A stretch of 64,000 nt of DNA from [Phialemoniopsis] sp. UDSM-2020 (taxonomy: Eukaryota > Ascomycota > Sordariomycetes > Thyridiales > Thyridiaceae), in NCBI GenBank assembly GCA_018873225.1, contig JAEILZ010000006.1:930001-994000 (forward strand). The letters are read 5' to 3'. Shown in pieces: positions 48,129 through 60,614 of this stretch. Every line of letters starts with the position of its first letter. Position 1 is the stretch's first letter. The notes below the pieces were generated by a model, which did no database searches, was not told where the DNA came from, and worked only from the letters and a program-made list of their open reading frames with translations. Both the position numbers and the translations under genes were made by a program.

Positions 48129-49950
48129 TCAAAGGAAATTGATGCCTACGCCGACTTGCAGTCCTTTCCTCCCCTCCTCGCCTCTCCTAAGCACGAGGGG
48201 CAAGCTAAAGTTGAGTTCAAATCGCGCGACGGGGTGAGCATACACGATCCCAAACCCGGCAGCAGTACTGGGCAGGCCGCTGGCAACCTCACCGATGGCC
48301 GAGCCCACGGCACTTGCCACGGAGCTGGATTCCAAGCCCTTGCCCCGAGCCCCCTCCTTAGTCTTGTTCTGGTTTTTCAATGCCACTAGGCGACCGCTGT
48401 TGGCGAATAACTGAAATCGAAGTGGTGACGCGGGCCCGGCTCTAGGTACTGGCATGAGGACATTGACACTACCCGCGGCGAATACGTCTCCGCCAACGGC
48501 ATCGGCACCATCGTGAGGACCCAGCCCTCCCAGTTTGAAGCCGCGAACGTCGGTAGGCCCGCCCAGCTGGAATCGGTCGTTGACTCGGCTTGGGAGCGCG
48601 TTATTTCCGAAGCTGTAGCCTAAGGGGAGGGGAAACAAAACGCCCATGCGAAGGCCACCGCCGACGGAGATGCCCGTCTTGTCACTGCTTATGCCGGGCA
48701 GTGGCAGTGGCACGGCACCGGAGAGCTCAAGTTCCGACTTGGAAAAGGAGACGTCGCCGCCTAGCGGACCCCATCCAGCCAGCTCAGAGATTGTCCGGAT
48801 CAGATATCCCCGTTGAGGCAGCATAGGGTTGTCCCGTCGGTCTCGGGTGAAGGTGTGGGTGATGGAGCTCTTGACAGAGTCTCCGGCGTCGGTCCTGACG
48901 GTCGGCGATGCCGCAGCACCAAGGCCGGTGAGCTGACGCCATGCGCCCGAGTAGGCGAGGTTGTGCAGGCTGCCTTGTGTCGACAGCCAGCTCAGGCGCA
49001 GACTGCCCCCCTTGAGGACCTCCTCGTGGTTGGCCCATGGCTTCTGCGTGGCCGAGGACAGGGCCTCGAGGGTGAGGCGTACGTCGGGGTTATTGTTGAC
49101 GGGAGTGGAGAAGGTAGCCGTGTGAGCAGATCGCGTACGGGTGCCGGCGCTCGCGTTCAGAGAGAGCGTCTCGGCGCCACCAAAGATGTTGCGCCACAAA
49201 AGGTTTCCGTACGCAGAACCCTCAGTATTTCCCAGATCAGTGCCGGTCTTGAGCATGAAGCGCGACTTCTCTGCAACCTTGATGGACACGTCGAGATCGG
49301 TAGGGGCGGTGGAAGCGTCGGAGCGGCTTACGTCGGACAGGAATACGGAAGGCTGAGGCTTGTAGATATCTGCAAGGTGAAAGGGAAGGGTTCCCATGTG
49401 AGCGAGGCGACGATTAGATGAGCAGTGAAGAAGGTGACTGTACCGAAACGCTCGAGCTTGGCCGTTGCATCTTGAATCCCCTCGAGAACCTGCTGCATGG
49501 TAGTGCCGGCATTACGGCTGTCGTCGACGAGAGGTTGGAAGATGGGGTCGAGGAAGCCCTTGCGGGTGTGCTTTGCGCCGTGGACTTCGATGGAGTTGAT
49601 GGTGGCTGGAAGGCTCATGTGTTCTGCCATCTAAGATGCCGCAGAGCGAGAGCGGCATTGAGTCAGTTCCATGCGTCTTGTATCATGGTCGCGTAGTTCA
49701 TACCAGTGCTGCGATGCGCAGTTGCGCCTGTTGCTCCTCGATGTCGGCGGCATCTTGGAGAGCGTGCGCTTCTTGCCTCAGGGTGTCTGCGCCAGTCTTG
49801 AGTTTGCGGATGCTGTCCGATGAGGGGGCCTGAGAATGAGGAGAGCCGGTAGGTTAGCTACGCATGACCAGAAAAGAGGGAGAGGGAGAGGAAGAGAAAG
49901 AGAAAGAAGAGACATACATCGGGGCCGGCAGCCCCTTTGCTGGAGGTCAT
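48129..49950 (-). CDS. sam50: Sam50/Tob55, mitochondrial outer-membrane beta-barrel assembly protein
   Basis: Core of the SAM complex, a 16-stranded Omp85-type barrel that folds other beta-barrels into the mitochondrial outer membrane. Minus-strand exons: 49950-49918, 49829-49704, 49630-49444 and 49369-48129. The introns 49830-49917, 49631-49703 and 49370-49443 keep frame, giving 528 residues. The N-terminal part (residues ~1-55) is Gln/Ala-rich, followed by a single POTRA-like segment (TINSIEVHGAKHTRKGFLD). The barrel shows the family's conserved NPMLPQRGYLIR and DRFQLGGPTDVRGFKLGGLG, the latter holding the RGF loop motif seen in Omp85 proteins. The C-terminal strands end GLQVGVGINFL. A Gly/Ser/Ala-rich insert before the last strands is fungus-like. 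It is divergent with ubc6. Confidence 0.93.
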
Positions 49951-50637
49951 TGCAGGTACCTGGATAGCTTTGGTGAAGCTCTAGAGCTTACCGTTGCCAA
50001 GGATGGGAGTCAATAGACGTTATAATGTCGAGCGACGTCAAAGGGACGATGGGGACATCGGTCGGTCGTCAGTTTGGATTGAACGGCGTCCAGAATTCGG
50101 GATCGGCATGGGATTTGGAGGGAACCTTTGGAAACATTGATCGCGGCTCGTTCCGACAAGTAGGTACTAGACTAGCTACCTTACTCAAGCTGAGTAGCAG
50201 GCCTCCCAATCCACTAAGTATGGACCAATGCGAGCCCCGTGGCCCCCGGACTTTTACACTTTCGGACCCCAGCGAAACCCTCCGCCGCCCAACACCAGCG
50301 AACCAAGTCCAGTCATCCCGCCATTCCTACTTTCACCCATCACCACCCATCATCACCACCAAGGAGTTCATTCTTTGAAAACCCTCCCATCACCTTGTCC
50401 TTTCTATTCTCTCCTATTTTCCTTTCTTTTGACTGCCCTACCTTGAACCACTGACTCGACGATCCGTCACAAAGACTGTCACCGCCTTCGAAAGCGTCCC
50501 TCCCTCCTTTTCCTCGACCGCGCGCCCATCAACGATCAACGAGTCAGCCAAGAGACCAGCCATACCATCTATTCCTTGTCGCCTACTCTCTTCTTCCACC
50601 ATCTTCGCATTCTCTTTCAACCACACCTAGGCCCACC
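49951..50637. promoter_or_regulatory. Shared promoter region between sam50 and ubc6
   Basis: A 687-bp gap between two divergent start codons. It contains AC/TC-rich plus-strand stretches from about 50280 to 50600, typical of fungal leaders ahead of ubc6. No specific binding site can be named. Confidence 0.5.
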
Positions 50638-51604
50638 ATGGCAAGCAGGGCTGCTCAGAAGCGTGTATGTTCTCCCCCCCCCTTCCCTCCTTTACCACCA
50701 CGATCCGGTCACCTTTCTTCTGATCCGGCTTACGTTGCCCATCGCATTGGAATACTGACGTCTCGTGGCAGTTGACGCGCGAATACAAGACCATTTCCGA
50801 AAACCCCCCGCCTTACATCACAGCCCATCCCTCGGAATCGAATATTCTCGAGTACGTGATCCCCGCCTGATATCCCCGCTCGTCTTCTCCTACTGACTGG
50901 TCACCCCCAGGTGGCATTACATCATCACCGGTCCCGAGAACACTCCCTACCATGGCGGCCAGTACTGGGGAACCCTCATGTTCCCTCCCAACTACCCCTT
51001 TGCTCCTCCGGCCATCCGCATGCACACGCCGTCGGGTCGTTTCCAGCCCTCCACCAGGTTGTGCCTGTCCATCTCCGACTTCCACCCGCGCTCCTTCAAC
51101 CCCGCCTGGGAAGTGTCCACCATCCTCATCGGCCTCCTCTCCTTCATGACCTCGGACGAGATGACGACCGGCTCTGTTTCCGCCACCAAGGCCGAGCGCA
51201 AGCTCTATGCTGCCCGCTCGCGCTGGTGGAACTCGACAGGCGGCGGCTCACACATCAAGGCCAACGGCGGCAAGACGGCGCAGAAGGGTAACGTCAAGGC
51301 CGGCGACGGTGGCGCCAAGTTCAAGAGCGAGTGGCCCGAGGTGGACAAGGAGAACTGGGAGTGGATGCAGGAGGCCAAGATCGACACTGCCACGGGCAAC
51401 CCCATCAGCGCCGCCCCGAGCTGCGGTCCCCAACTCGGCATCGCCGCCGGTAGCAGCCATCAGGGCCAGGCAGTCGTGGACGCTGTCATGCAGAGGCGCG
51501 ACGACGGTCGGTCGTGGCTGTCACGCAACAAGTTCTTGGCTGCCGGCTCAGTCATCTTCATCTACGTCTTGATCGCACGTATTCTGGGCGAGGGCACGTC
51601 TTGA
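50638..51604 (+). CDS. ubc6: Ubc6-type ER-anchored ubiquitin-conjugating enzyme
   Basis: A tail-anchored E2 that charges ubiquitin on the cytosolic face of the ER and works with Doa10-type ligases in ER-associated degradation. Exons 50638-50664, 50772-50851 and 50911-51604 give 266 residues. The UBC fold starts LTREYKTISENPPPYITAHP. The Ubc6 hallmarks are present: GPENTPYHGGQYWG and the active-site segment STRLCLSISDFHPRSFNPAW with Cys87, the same number as in yeast Ubc6. The canonical HPN tripeptide is replaced, as in other Ubc6/UBE2J proteins. A hydrophilic linker is followed by a single C-terminal membrane segment (FLAAGSVIFIYVLIARIL) and a six-residue tail, the tail-anchor arrangement. 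The next gene converges from the right. Confidence 0.95.
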
Positions 51605-52359
51605 TCCTCCCAAGCACTCAGCTTTTCATTCCTGGGCGCTTCTCTTGTGATAGACGCTCATGTGTTACTAGCGTAAGGACACACCTCATTTCATGATGCA
51701 GCAAGCCGTGTGTTTTGCTTTGTCCAGGGCGCAGCCACTAGGTAGGGAGTTACGAACACGAGTCCGCCCTGCGCTCGGGCGTCTAGCATTCTCGTGGACT
51801 GGACTCGTTACCTTTTTTGGGGGCACCAAATTCGGTTGAGAGGAAATCAAGGGTAATTCGAGCGAGATGGGCAAGCGAGCCGGGCCAACTACACCTCGGC
51901 GGCCACCCACGATCCGCCGACCGGCTGCTCTCGATGAGTCTACACCCCGTGTGAATGTAGTTCCAGATAGCCTCTTATGTATAATATCACTTATGGACAC
52001 GTCAAGCAGGCAGGGGTCAAGGTGCTACGCCTTCTTCATCCGTGTTCGGACATAATCCTTTGGCACCGATACTACTGTCATATCCCTCACCTTTGGCAGT
52101 ACGACTTCTGAATGAGCGATTCAACCTCGTCTCTGAGGGATTGTCTCTGAACAGTCACGATGAGGAGTCGAATCTCAATCAGGACTCGGTCTCGAGGCAC
52201 ACGTAAAATGTAGAAAGTACATTAATCAATACGTCATAAAATACGGCCAAGGCGACAAAGTCGCCCGCTTCGATTTCATAGATAGCAGCCGGAATCGCAC
52301 GGCTGTGCGCAACGAGGTATCATCCATCAACAAAACTTCCAACAGAATGCCACCGGGCA
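51605..52359. other. Convergent intergenic region
   Basis: It lies between the stop codons of ubc6 (+) and the membrane-protein gene (-) and should hold both 3' ends. The short frames have no features. Nothing else was seen. Confidence 0.45.
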
Positions 52360-54265
52360 TCACAGCTCTCGCTCGGCCGCGTCGTCCTCCTCGACGGCCT
52401 CCATGGCCCCGTCCTCATCGTCCACGCTCCAGTCCCTCCAGCCTTCGCCCCGGACCCAGCTAATGCCCTTGCGCCAGCTCCCCTCCCGGATGGCGCGCGC
52501 GTCGCGCTCGTACACGACACCCGTGAGCATGAGCGCCGCCACAAAGACCCACACGTCGCCGCCCTTCATGGCACGCCACCACCTGCGCTTGACGCCGACC
52601 TTCCACAGGCTGTCGACGCTCGTCCTCGCGCTGTACAAAAACGCCCCGCGCCCCTGCTTCCGCTCGATAAAGGCCCAGAAGCCGGCCAGGAAGCCGCCGA
52701 GGAAGAAGCGCTGGGTGGCCAGAACGTGCCGCGGCAGCCACGCCTGGAAGAAGCAGATGCTGGCCCAGGCCGTCGAGATGGAGCCCGTGACAAAGGTGCT
52801 CATGCGCAGGGCCCGGGCGATGACCCTGTTGAGCGTCGTGACGGGGAAGTTGTAGAGCTTCCAGAAGCGGGGCAGCTGCAGGGCCGAAAAGAGAAGGAGG
52901 AAGAAGCGGCCCAGGGGTGGGAAGGTCTGCAGCCAAAAGGTGAGATAGGTCCGTACGCACGAAGGATCCGAAGGATGCAGTGTCGCGCAAGACAGTGAGG
53001 TGATGAGGGGGTGGGCGCCGTTGGTCAGGGGAGCCATGGCCGACAGGGCGGCCGGAAGAGTAGCTTCCTTGTTGGGGAAGAGTATAGGAGAGATGAATGG
53101 TCTGTATTGTGAGCAAGAGAAGAGTCAGTGGCACGGACGACTTGTTATTTCGGGGTGTCTCAACTTACGGCCAGTGGAGCTTTGCCATCTGGGCAAGGCC
53201 ATCGACAATATCGTAGGTGCGAGGCCACTTGAGGTTGGCTGGGTAGTCGAGCGGCCTGGAGTGCAGATAGGCCGTCGTCCTGCCAAAGATGAAGTCGCCA
53301 TATTGTCGGGGGAAGCAATCGCGATCAAAAACGGCGGCATGCAGCAGCTGGCCGAAAGCCAGCGGCTGCAACATCCAGCTGCCCCACCACCAGGGGCGCT
53401 GCTTCTTGACTCTGCCCCCTTTCTCCCAGCCCCAGATCATGCCGCCGTCCTCGGCGACATTCCAGCCAAACTCAAGGGCTCGGAAGAGCGTATAAATGGC
53501 GACGGACACCCGGAGCTGCTGCGAAGGGTATATGCCCAAGGCAAGACCAGCTAAGGAGGCGCCCACTGCTGGAGCGTAGGGAGAGGTCAGGGTGTCGGCG
53601 ACGCGAGGATTGCGCTGGCGGAAGGGAGCGGCGGAAGGGTCGAGAACGTGGAGTCTGAGGCGTGTGAAGAAGCGGAAGAGAAGGCGGTACAGGAGGAGGA
53701 TGCTGCTCAGCGACAAGGACAGGCGCAACGTGGGTGACTTGTAAAAGGGCTTCTTCTCGGATGGGCTTGTAGTAAGTAGATTAGCTTTTTGCCTTTGTAT
53801 AACTTGGACCACGTCACATCGTGTCACTCACTCTGGTCGCTTGCCACTGATGCGGCGCATGATGGCTGTCCAGAGCTTCATGGCCACGCCCGTCGCGACG
53901 AACACGCGGACCGAGTGCCTGACGGCGCGCGCATTGAAGTCATCGGCACCGACGGCGCTGCTGGTACGGCCGGGGCCCCGGACCAGTTCCTCGACTTCCT
54001 TCGTCTTCCCCTTGTCCTCCTTGGGTGTTGAGTACCTCGCTTGAGAGGGAGCACCGCCGTTCATGATGCGGGCGACGGTCTCGACGGTGGGAGCGCGCTT
54101 CTTGATGGTGCGCGAGCGCGACAGAACGTACTTGTGCAGGGCGGCATACTCGCGAGCGGAGATGGTATAGCGCAGGGCATTGCGGAGGATGGGGTCGTTT
54201 GCGGCGGCGGTCCGGGGAGGGCCGGAGGGCCGGGAGGCTGGGGGTGATGTCGCAGAGGAGGCCAT
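52360..54265 (-). CDS. TMEM135-like multi-pass membrane protein
   Basis: Predicted integral membrane protein related to the TMEM135 / peroxisomal Tim17-like group found in fungi and animals. Minus-strand exons 54265-53832, 53765-53169 and 53101-52360 join with introns 53766-53831 and 53102-53168, giving 590 residues. The N-terminal third (residues ~1-150) is polar and Ala/Pro/Arg-rich. Hydrophobic segments follow around LRLSLSLSSILLLYRLLF and ASLAGLALGIYPS. In the last exon CATLHPSDPSC resembles the CxxLHPxxxSC motif typical of the family. After it come RFFLLLFSALQLP, STFVTGSISTAWASICFFQA and RFFLGGFLAGFWAFIE. The C-terminus is acidic. Animal TMEM135 is linked to peroxisomes and mitochondrial dynamics; the role here is inferred only from family resemblance. 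Confidence 0.72.
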
Positions 54266-55656
54266 GGTCAGGTGCTTGACATCATCTCTCCGTCGACAAG
54301 AAAGGGTTCGCGAGATCGGTGGGCGCCTTTGAGACGCGGCGGCGTGACTGGTAGCTCCGAAGTGGCGGTTTGCTGTCGTATCGACAATGACTACGGCGCC
54401 AAAGGATGCAGTACCCAGTATCCGGGATTACGTTGTCGCAAAGTAGTTCAGCAAAGACGCCGCCAAAATTGCAGCAGCAATGTCTCTCTGTAGAAAGAGA
54501 AGAGAAAAAAAGGCAAAAGGGTATGTGCTGCACAACGAAAACAGAGAGACGTGTCAGGGGAGACGCGATGGTTGGAATGCAATTAGTCCAAGGTCAGTAA
54601 GTAGGTAATAAGAGGGGGTGATAATCTACTTTTGAGCGTAAGGGAGGGCGAGGGAGAGGAGCATGATGAGGAGGAGGAGCGTGTTGATTAATTACGACAA
54701 TTTGCACGTGCTTGAATTGATGCGTCGCGCGCGCAATCCCGAGCTAAAAAGGTACAGAGTCAGTAAGATAGCTTCAAACCCACCCCCACAGCTCACTGTA
54801 GCTCAGGCTGCTGCTCACTAAGTATGCTCAGTGAGGTGACCTCACAGAAACACGCGAGCAAGCCTCGGCTCAAGTGCTTCTCTGAATGTCAACGATGGAT
54901 CCATCATTGAATGGATCATCTCCATCATCTTCCCCACCTCCACAGCCAGATTCTCTCGTGTCAAATTTCCAAAGCATAAAACCAAGGTCCATACGTCACG
55001 CATCCTTGCACTTAACTCATCGAATGTTGTACCTCATTACTCGAGTGTAGCTCGGAAAAGGAACAAGACAAAACCAATCGAACAAGGCTCTAGCTTCTAT
55101 ATCTGTTTGTCTTCCAGAATAGCACAGCCAGGCGGGTATTGCAAAGATCAGAAACCCTCAAACAGATCAATCAAATGTCGTCAACCATGAACCCTGTAAT
55201 CCTTTTCGTCCCATCCCGTCCCATTCCCTTGTCTCCCTTTTCTTTTTAGTACGCCGAAGCTCTCCGCCTATCGGAGCTATATCCACCAGCATGGCTACGA
55301 AGCTGCCGAACCGCACTTTTTACAAGGTACGGCTTGTTCGGTCGCCACTAGATCCAAATGCAGATGATCCTCCACGATAACCCTTGAAGAGATGGTCCTG
55401 GGAACAAACACCATAATCGAAGACCGGGCTTCCACTTCCTCACTCGTCCGATCGGGCTGCACAAGACATAGCAGCCCGTGGCTTACAGGCTGCCCCAGGT
55501 CGTGCGGCCGAGAGAAACCAATGCATGGAGAACTGCTAAAAAAGCTACGCCAACGCCGATGCCGCAATGTGAAATGCCAATGAAATAAGACACAACCCAA
55601 CCCGCTGTTTCCCCACAGCGGCTTTGCATATAGAGGCCATGGAAAAAGCCGACAGC
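54266..55656. other. Intergenic region
   Basis: GC-normal DNA between two minus-strand genes. It contains a purine-rich stretch (54480-54700) and short direct or inverted CTCA/CTCAG words near 54790-54850. It probably holds the promoter of the membrane-protein gene and the 3' end of the gene starting at 57985. No gene was seen. Confidence 0.45.
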
Positions 55657-57985
55657 TCAGGGGGCCTGGAGCGGCACCCACTGTCGGACCATAAACGGGG
55701 GAACCTCGTTGTTGCCAGAGAGAACGCCTTCACGCCAGCAGAGGCCGTCCCATAGGTCATGACCTCCCGATGGCTCATGCTGCTTGAGACGCTCCACGAG
55801 GGGTCCACCCTGGTGGACTCCTCCGGCCCGGACGGCATCGAGCGCGCCGAGCCGTCGCCGTTCTCGTGCACTCGTCACCTTGTCCATAAGCCTTGCACGG
55901 TGACCCGTCTGAATCGGACCGCCAGAGACGGCTCCGAGGTCACCGCTCTCGAGAGCCAGCCTTAAGAAGTCAAAGGGTAGGTTCAGGAGAACTCGCGATA
56001 GGAGAGAGTTTGCGTTGTTGCTATCGTCGCTATCTGCGCGCCGCGAGGAGGTACCTTCGTTTGCATGTCCGTTGGCTTCCGCACCCGAGGCAGCGTTGCC
56101 TTGAGGCTCGCCATCGGCGCCCGACGGAGGCGACAAGTCGCCGAACTGGATGCTGCGGACGACTGAGTGCCGTGGCACGTGAGATACCGAGCGTGATGCC
56201 CCGTGGAGGATGACAGGGCTAGACGGGGCATTCTGCTCTGCCGTGGCGGTGGCACCCGCCTGTTCTAGTAGATGACCGTTGGGGGAAGGCTTGGCGAGCG
56301 GCGGGATGCGGGCGTAGATCGGATCCGAGACTGTTGGGTCCAGGACAAAATCAGAAGGGAAGTGTTCCGACACAAATATGGCAACATCCATGAGCAGCAG
56401 GCGGGCAAGCGGCCCATAGGTGAAGTGCGCCTCGGCACAGGGTTCTTGCCGGGCATATCCGCCATGTCTGCCCGAGGAAGACGTCGAAGACGGGTACAGA
56501 TGTTCCGCATTGGTCAGGCAGAAATCCAGAACAAGCTCGAGATTACCCCAGTTCAAGAAATGTCGCGCCTCCTGGATCGCCAAGTCCCTGATGTAGGGCA
56601 GCTCCAGGTTCTGACCTGCCGCTGCCAGGGCCAGTGACTTGTGCATGACATACGTCTGGGCGGTCAGGTCTCCCTTGATGGCAGGCAGCGGCGGGGGAGG
56701 GATGCCGTAGAGGCTCTGCAGGGCAATGGCGAGGGCTTCGGGAGTCAAGAACCTGTCAACAAGCCAGTGGTTGAACCTGCTCACGCGTCGGTCGTCGCCC
56801 GGTCCCGCCTGGAACAGCTGCTGCAGGCGAGGACTCTGCGAGAAGAGTAAGCGATGCCCGTGAACCTGCAAGCGCTCCGTGCCTTGAGTAGTAGAGCTAC
56901 CACCACGGCCGTCCTGCGGCTGCAAGATGTGAAAATCTACGACGCAGTCGGCGAGGTCCGGGTTGTTCCAGCCGCGGCTGACGGTGCTGACGAGCTGGTG
57001 AAGTACAGCCATGTCCGGGAAGGCGGGGCGAGGATCGAATGGCGGCATGTCGCCGGGGGAAGGGGCGGTGGCGAGGCCCGGTGGTGCGAACCCGTTGGTC
57101 AAGGGGCTCTGCTGGCGGCCGTTGTCGGAGCTGGGGATGCTATGCGGACTCGCAGGGCCGAAGGGCGGCGCCGGGACGGTATGGTATCCGTTGGAGGCTC
57201 CCGGGAGGTTTTGGTGCATCGGGTGTGGAAAGTGATCCATCCCGGCTCCGGGTCCGGAAGGATAGCCTTGGCCATGCCAGTGGGGTGGTCCGGCCGCCGC
57301 GGGGGGTGGCGGAGCAAAGCTCCCGCCGGAGTGCGGTGCGGGAGATGTGGTATTGGAGTCGAAGACGGCGCCAAAGACAAGACCAGTATTGCTAAGCCGG
57401 CCTTGGTGACCACCTCGAGGCGCCATGGATTGCGATGATGGAAGGCTGATAGTATTTTCAAGTTCCGGAGGAGGATATGACGGGTCAGAGGCGACTTCGG
57501 GAGCAGGAGGGGTCGATACGGACAGGCGTGAGAAGGCGCCCGAGGTGGAGTCGGTCTCCGGCCGGCCTGTTGCACTTTGTGTTAGTTGACCAACCAGGCC
57601 AAAGAAGCGTGGTGGGTGAATGATACGTACGCTGAGACGAGTGCTGCTGGTGCTGCTGGTGCTGCTGGCTGTGAGAGGGAAGCCGGGAGCCGTTCTGGTG
57701 GGACTCCATGGGCGAGTCCTGCTCACGAGCTACGCCCGCCGAGAACGTGTGCGCCTGTAGCTGGGCAGGCTTTTCGGCTCGGTATTCTGGCGCGGGGGCA
57801 TCGGTCTTGGGAGTGTATACTGGCCGAGCCGGCTCGAGGGATGCGGCGGATGGGTTTTGTTGGTGCGATGACTGTCTCTGGTGGCGCTGGTGCACGTAGG
57901 GGAGAGGGATGGCAGGGATGATAGCAGGACGAGTCTGGGCGTGCCGTGGTTGCACCGAGGCGGAGTTCCGGGTCGAAGAAGCCAT
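55657..57985 (-). CDS. BTB/POZ-like protein with disordered N-terminus
   Basis: Exons 57985-57631 and 57566-55657 join across a 64-nt intron (57567-57630), giving 754 residues. Residues 1-240 are low complexity (Pro/Ser/Gln) and include a QQHQQHQQH run encoded by a GTGCTGCTG repeat at 57641-57671. A folded-looking region follows (residues ~240-460): LADCVVDFHIL, then ERLQVHGHRLLFSQSPRLQQ and LTPEALAIALQSLYG. This order of beta strand, V-H-G-H-R-xx-L and helices resembles BTB/POZ domains, which mediate protein pairing and often recruit Cul3 ligases. Residues ~400-460 (LALAAAGQNLELPYIRDLAI) look like BACK-type helices. The rest is charged and variable. Its partner and exact role are unknown, and the BTB call is by eye only. 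Confidence 0.68.
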
Positions 57986-59342
57986 GCTGACCGACTTGAG
58001 TGTACTGACGGTGGGAGGGAAAGGAGAGCGAGGGGTGAGTCAAAGGTGAGGTTGGCCTGGGGTCATCAGGTCGGTCAGCAGCCAGTTCTCCTCGCAGAGG
58101 GGGTCGCAAGAAGGAAGGCGGCGGGATAGTCTGCAATGGAGGGCAGGACGATCACGCATCCGAAGCCGCAGCGCAAAGAGATAGGTAGGGGGATGTGTTT
58201 GCTTTGATATGGGGTGACAAACAGAGTATTGCAGCTCCTCCCCTGACAACCAGAACAAACAGACGGGAGGCTGGACTATCCCATTGCTTGGGCAAAGACG
58301 GGCCCGCGATCGGATTGTTGCAACCGGCGGCGGCGGAATGTTATCGTTGCCTCTGTGTGTCTGAATTGTCGATGTTGCTTGTAAAAGTTTGGTGATGGTG
58401 ATTTGAGAAAGTTCGGGATGGAATCAATTGGAGAGGGAAGAAAGCGGCGGGCGGAAGAGCAAAAAAGATGGAGCTCGGATGCTCCAATCTGATTGATCGC
58501 GCAAATCGCAAATGGCGGGGTTCTTTTTTGGTGTGGTCCAAGCTGGTCCAACGTTCTCCGACCGGGGATATTCAGGTTCAATCTTTCAAAACGGGTCCCC
58601 GATCCCGGTTCAACGAAGAGGGAAAATAAAACGGTGGGATCAAATTTGGAAATGGAGAAAGGACGATTAGTTAGATTCTGCCCGACCTAATCAGGAGGGT
58701 GGGGCACCACGTGCCGCTTCTACGGAGTGCAGCGTCACTAACAACACCACCACCATCACTACCACCATGCCAACAATCAATGGTGTTTTGACCACAGTCT
58801 TGCATATTGTTGCCCTTCCCCTAGTATATAAAATTACTATGAAATCATGATGAGGCGTTGAAGTATCTGATAGTGAAATGTGCAAGTGTCAAGGCTGCTG
58901 GTTGTGGTGCTGGTGGAGCCAAGCCCGCACCACAAATTATCACCAAGCTTCATTTTTATCAGTAGAGATCCTCAGCCTTGTACAGCTCTCATAGCCATTA
59001 AAATGAAGAGGTTATGTTTACACTTACCTCTTCAATCACTTCAGGTTTGATTTTGACTTCATTTCACTCACTTTGTGGTCACCTTTCTCTCTCTCACACC
59101 TTGTGGTTGTCTTGAAATCACATTTACTTCAGTTTCACCTCCAACAGTGAAGTGAATGCGTTGGTAATTCACCCATCCCGATCTTCATCCACCCCAATCA
59201 AAGGGTACTTAATTCTCTCTTCTCCCGCACATCCTCGTCCAGACCAACAACCAAACATTATATCCATCCATCCATTCCCTTTATTCATTCAAGTTGCAAT
59301 CATCCATCATTGCGATCATCAAAATCAGACTCTCCCACCACC
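57986..59342. other. Divergent intergenic region, ~1.36 kb
   Basis: Promoter space for the BTB-like gene (-) and the GT2 gene (+). It includes CACCAC/CATCAC repeats near 58743-58770 and a T/C-rich plus-strand leader (59030-59340) ahead of the GT2 start. No gene was seen. Confidence 0.45.
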
Positions 59343-60614
59343 ATGTTAGGCATCATGCTCAATGCCACCCTGATCTTCTGGATCCTCTTTGTCTGGAGAT
59401 ATGCCAGACAAGTTGTCCACCTGTTCTCTTTCTGGCTGTATGAGCCATCGCCTGTTGTCGAACACCCCAAGTTCACATCTCGCGATGTCACAGTCATCTG
59501 CCCTACTGTCGACCCCCGAAACAAGGATTTCATTCCGTGCCTGCGGACCATCTTGCTGAATAATCCCCGAGAACTCATCATCGTCGCCGCGGGACGGGAA
59601 CTTCTACGACAAGTCCAACAGATTCTTCAAGAGAACGCCTCTGAGTCCCTGCAATCTGGTCACCAGACCACCAGGATAACTGCCACTTCAGTTCCCATTG
59701 CAGACAAGCGCCATCAGTGTGCCCATGCCTTCCCCATGGTACAGACCCCCATCATCGTCCTGGCTAATGACCATGTCATGTGGGGACCTCGCTTCCTCTT
59801 GTCTGCCCTGGCTCCCTTTGAGGATCCTCGAGTCGGTTTCGTCGGCACCAACAAGCGGGTTGTGCGCGAGAACTTCTCCTCCCTCACTGGCCGTTTCTGG
59901 AACATGATCGGAGCTCTCTATCTGGACCGGCACAATTTCGAGATCCGAGCGACCAACGCCATTGACGGCGGCGTCTTTGTCGTTTCGGGTCGTACATCGC
60001 TCATTCGCACACGAATCGTGCAAGACGCAGAGTTCCTCGGTTCTTTCACCGATGAGAAGTTCTTCTTTGGCCTGTTTGGTCCTCTGGCTCCCGATGACGA
60101 CAACTACATTACGCGGTTCATGGTTCGGCACGGATGGAAGATCAAGGTCCAGTACACCGACGACGCTAGAATGTGGACTTCGCTCGGCACCTATCCCAAA
60201 TTTCCCTCCCAGTGCTTGAGATGGGCACGCACAACCTGGAGGTCCAATGCCACTTCTCTGTTCACCGATCGGTCAGTCTGGACAGCACAGCCGTGGTGCG
60301 TGTACGCAGTCTACTTCACCAGCTTCTTCAACCTCGCTCTCTTCTACGACTGGGCCCTCTTCACCGCATTCTACCGATCCGACCTATACTCGGAGTCATT
60401 CATCTGCCGATCTGGATTGCTGGTTGCTTGGGTACTCGCGTTCAAGGTGGTCAAGGTTGTGCCGTACTTCCTGCGCAACCCACAGGATCTCTTTATGCTT
60501 CCGGGATACTTTCTCTTCACCTGGTACCACAGCCTGATCAAGCTGTGGGCGCTCTTGACCTTCTGGGACGGTACCTGGAATGGCAGACAGCTCTCGGCCA
60601 TCGCTCTCGACTAA
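59343..60614 (+). CDS. GT2 family membrane glycosyltransferase (hyphal-growth type)
   Basis: Predicted processive-type family 2 glycosyltransferase of the plasma membrane. Single exon, 423 residues from the ATG at 59343 (caccATG context); an upstream in-frame TTG is not a likely start. One N-terminal membrane segment (IMLNATLIFWILFVW) precedes the cytosolic catalytic domain: VTVICPTVDPRN, VLANDHVMWGP (D-containing nucleotide-sugar site), DDDNYITRF and the QCLRW motif (QxxRW). Three or more C-terminal hydrophobic segments follow (VYAVYFTSFFNLALFYDWAL, LLVAWVLAFKVVKVV, LPGYFLFTWYHSLIKL). This architecture matches hyaluronan-synthase-like fungal GT2 proteins. Relatives in wheat pathogens (ZtGT2, FgGT2) are reported to be needed for hyphal extension and infection. 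The polymer made is not known. Confidence 0.87.
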   Translation: MLGIMLNATLIFWILFVWRYARQVVHLFSFWLYEPSPVVEHPKFTSRDVTVICPTVDPRNKDFIPCLRTILLNNPRELIIVAAGRELLRQVQQILQENASESLQSGHQTTRITATSVPIADKRHQCAHAFPMVQTPIIVLANDHVMWGPRFLLSALAPFEDPRVGFVGTNKRVVRENFSSLTGRFWNMIGALYLDRHNFEIRATNAIDGGVFVVSGRTSLIRTRIVQDAEFLGSFTDEKFFFGLFGPLAPDDDNYITRFMVRHGWKIKVQYTDDARMWTSLGTYPKFPSQCLRWARTTWRSNATSLFTDRSVWTAQPWCVYAVYFTSFFNLALFYDWALFTAFYRSDLYSESFICRSGLLVAWVLAFKVVKVVPYFLRNPQDLFMLPGYFLFTWYHSLIKLWALLTFWDGTWNGRQLSAIALD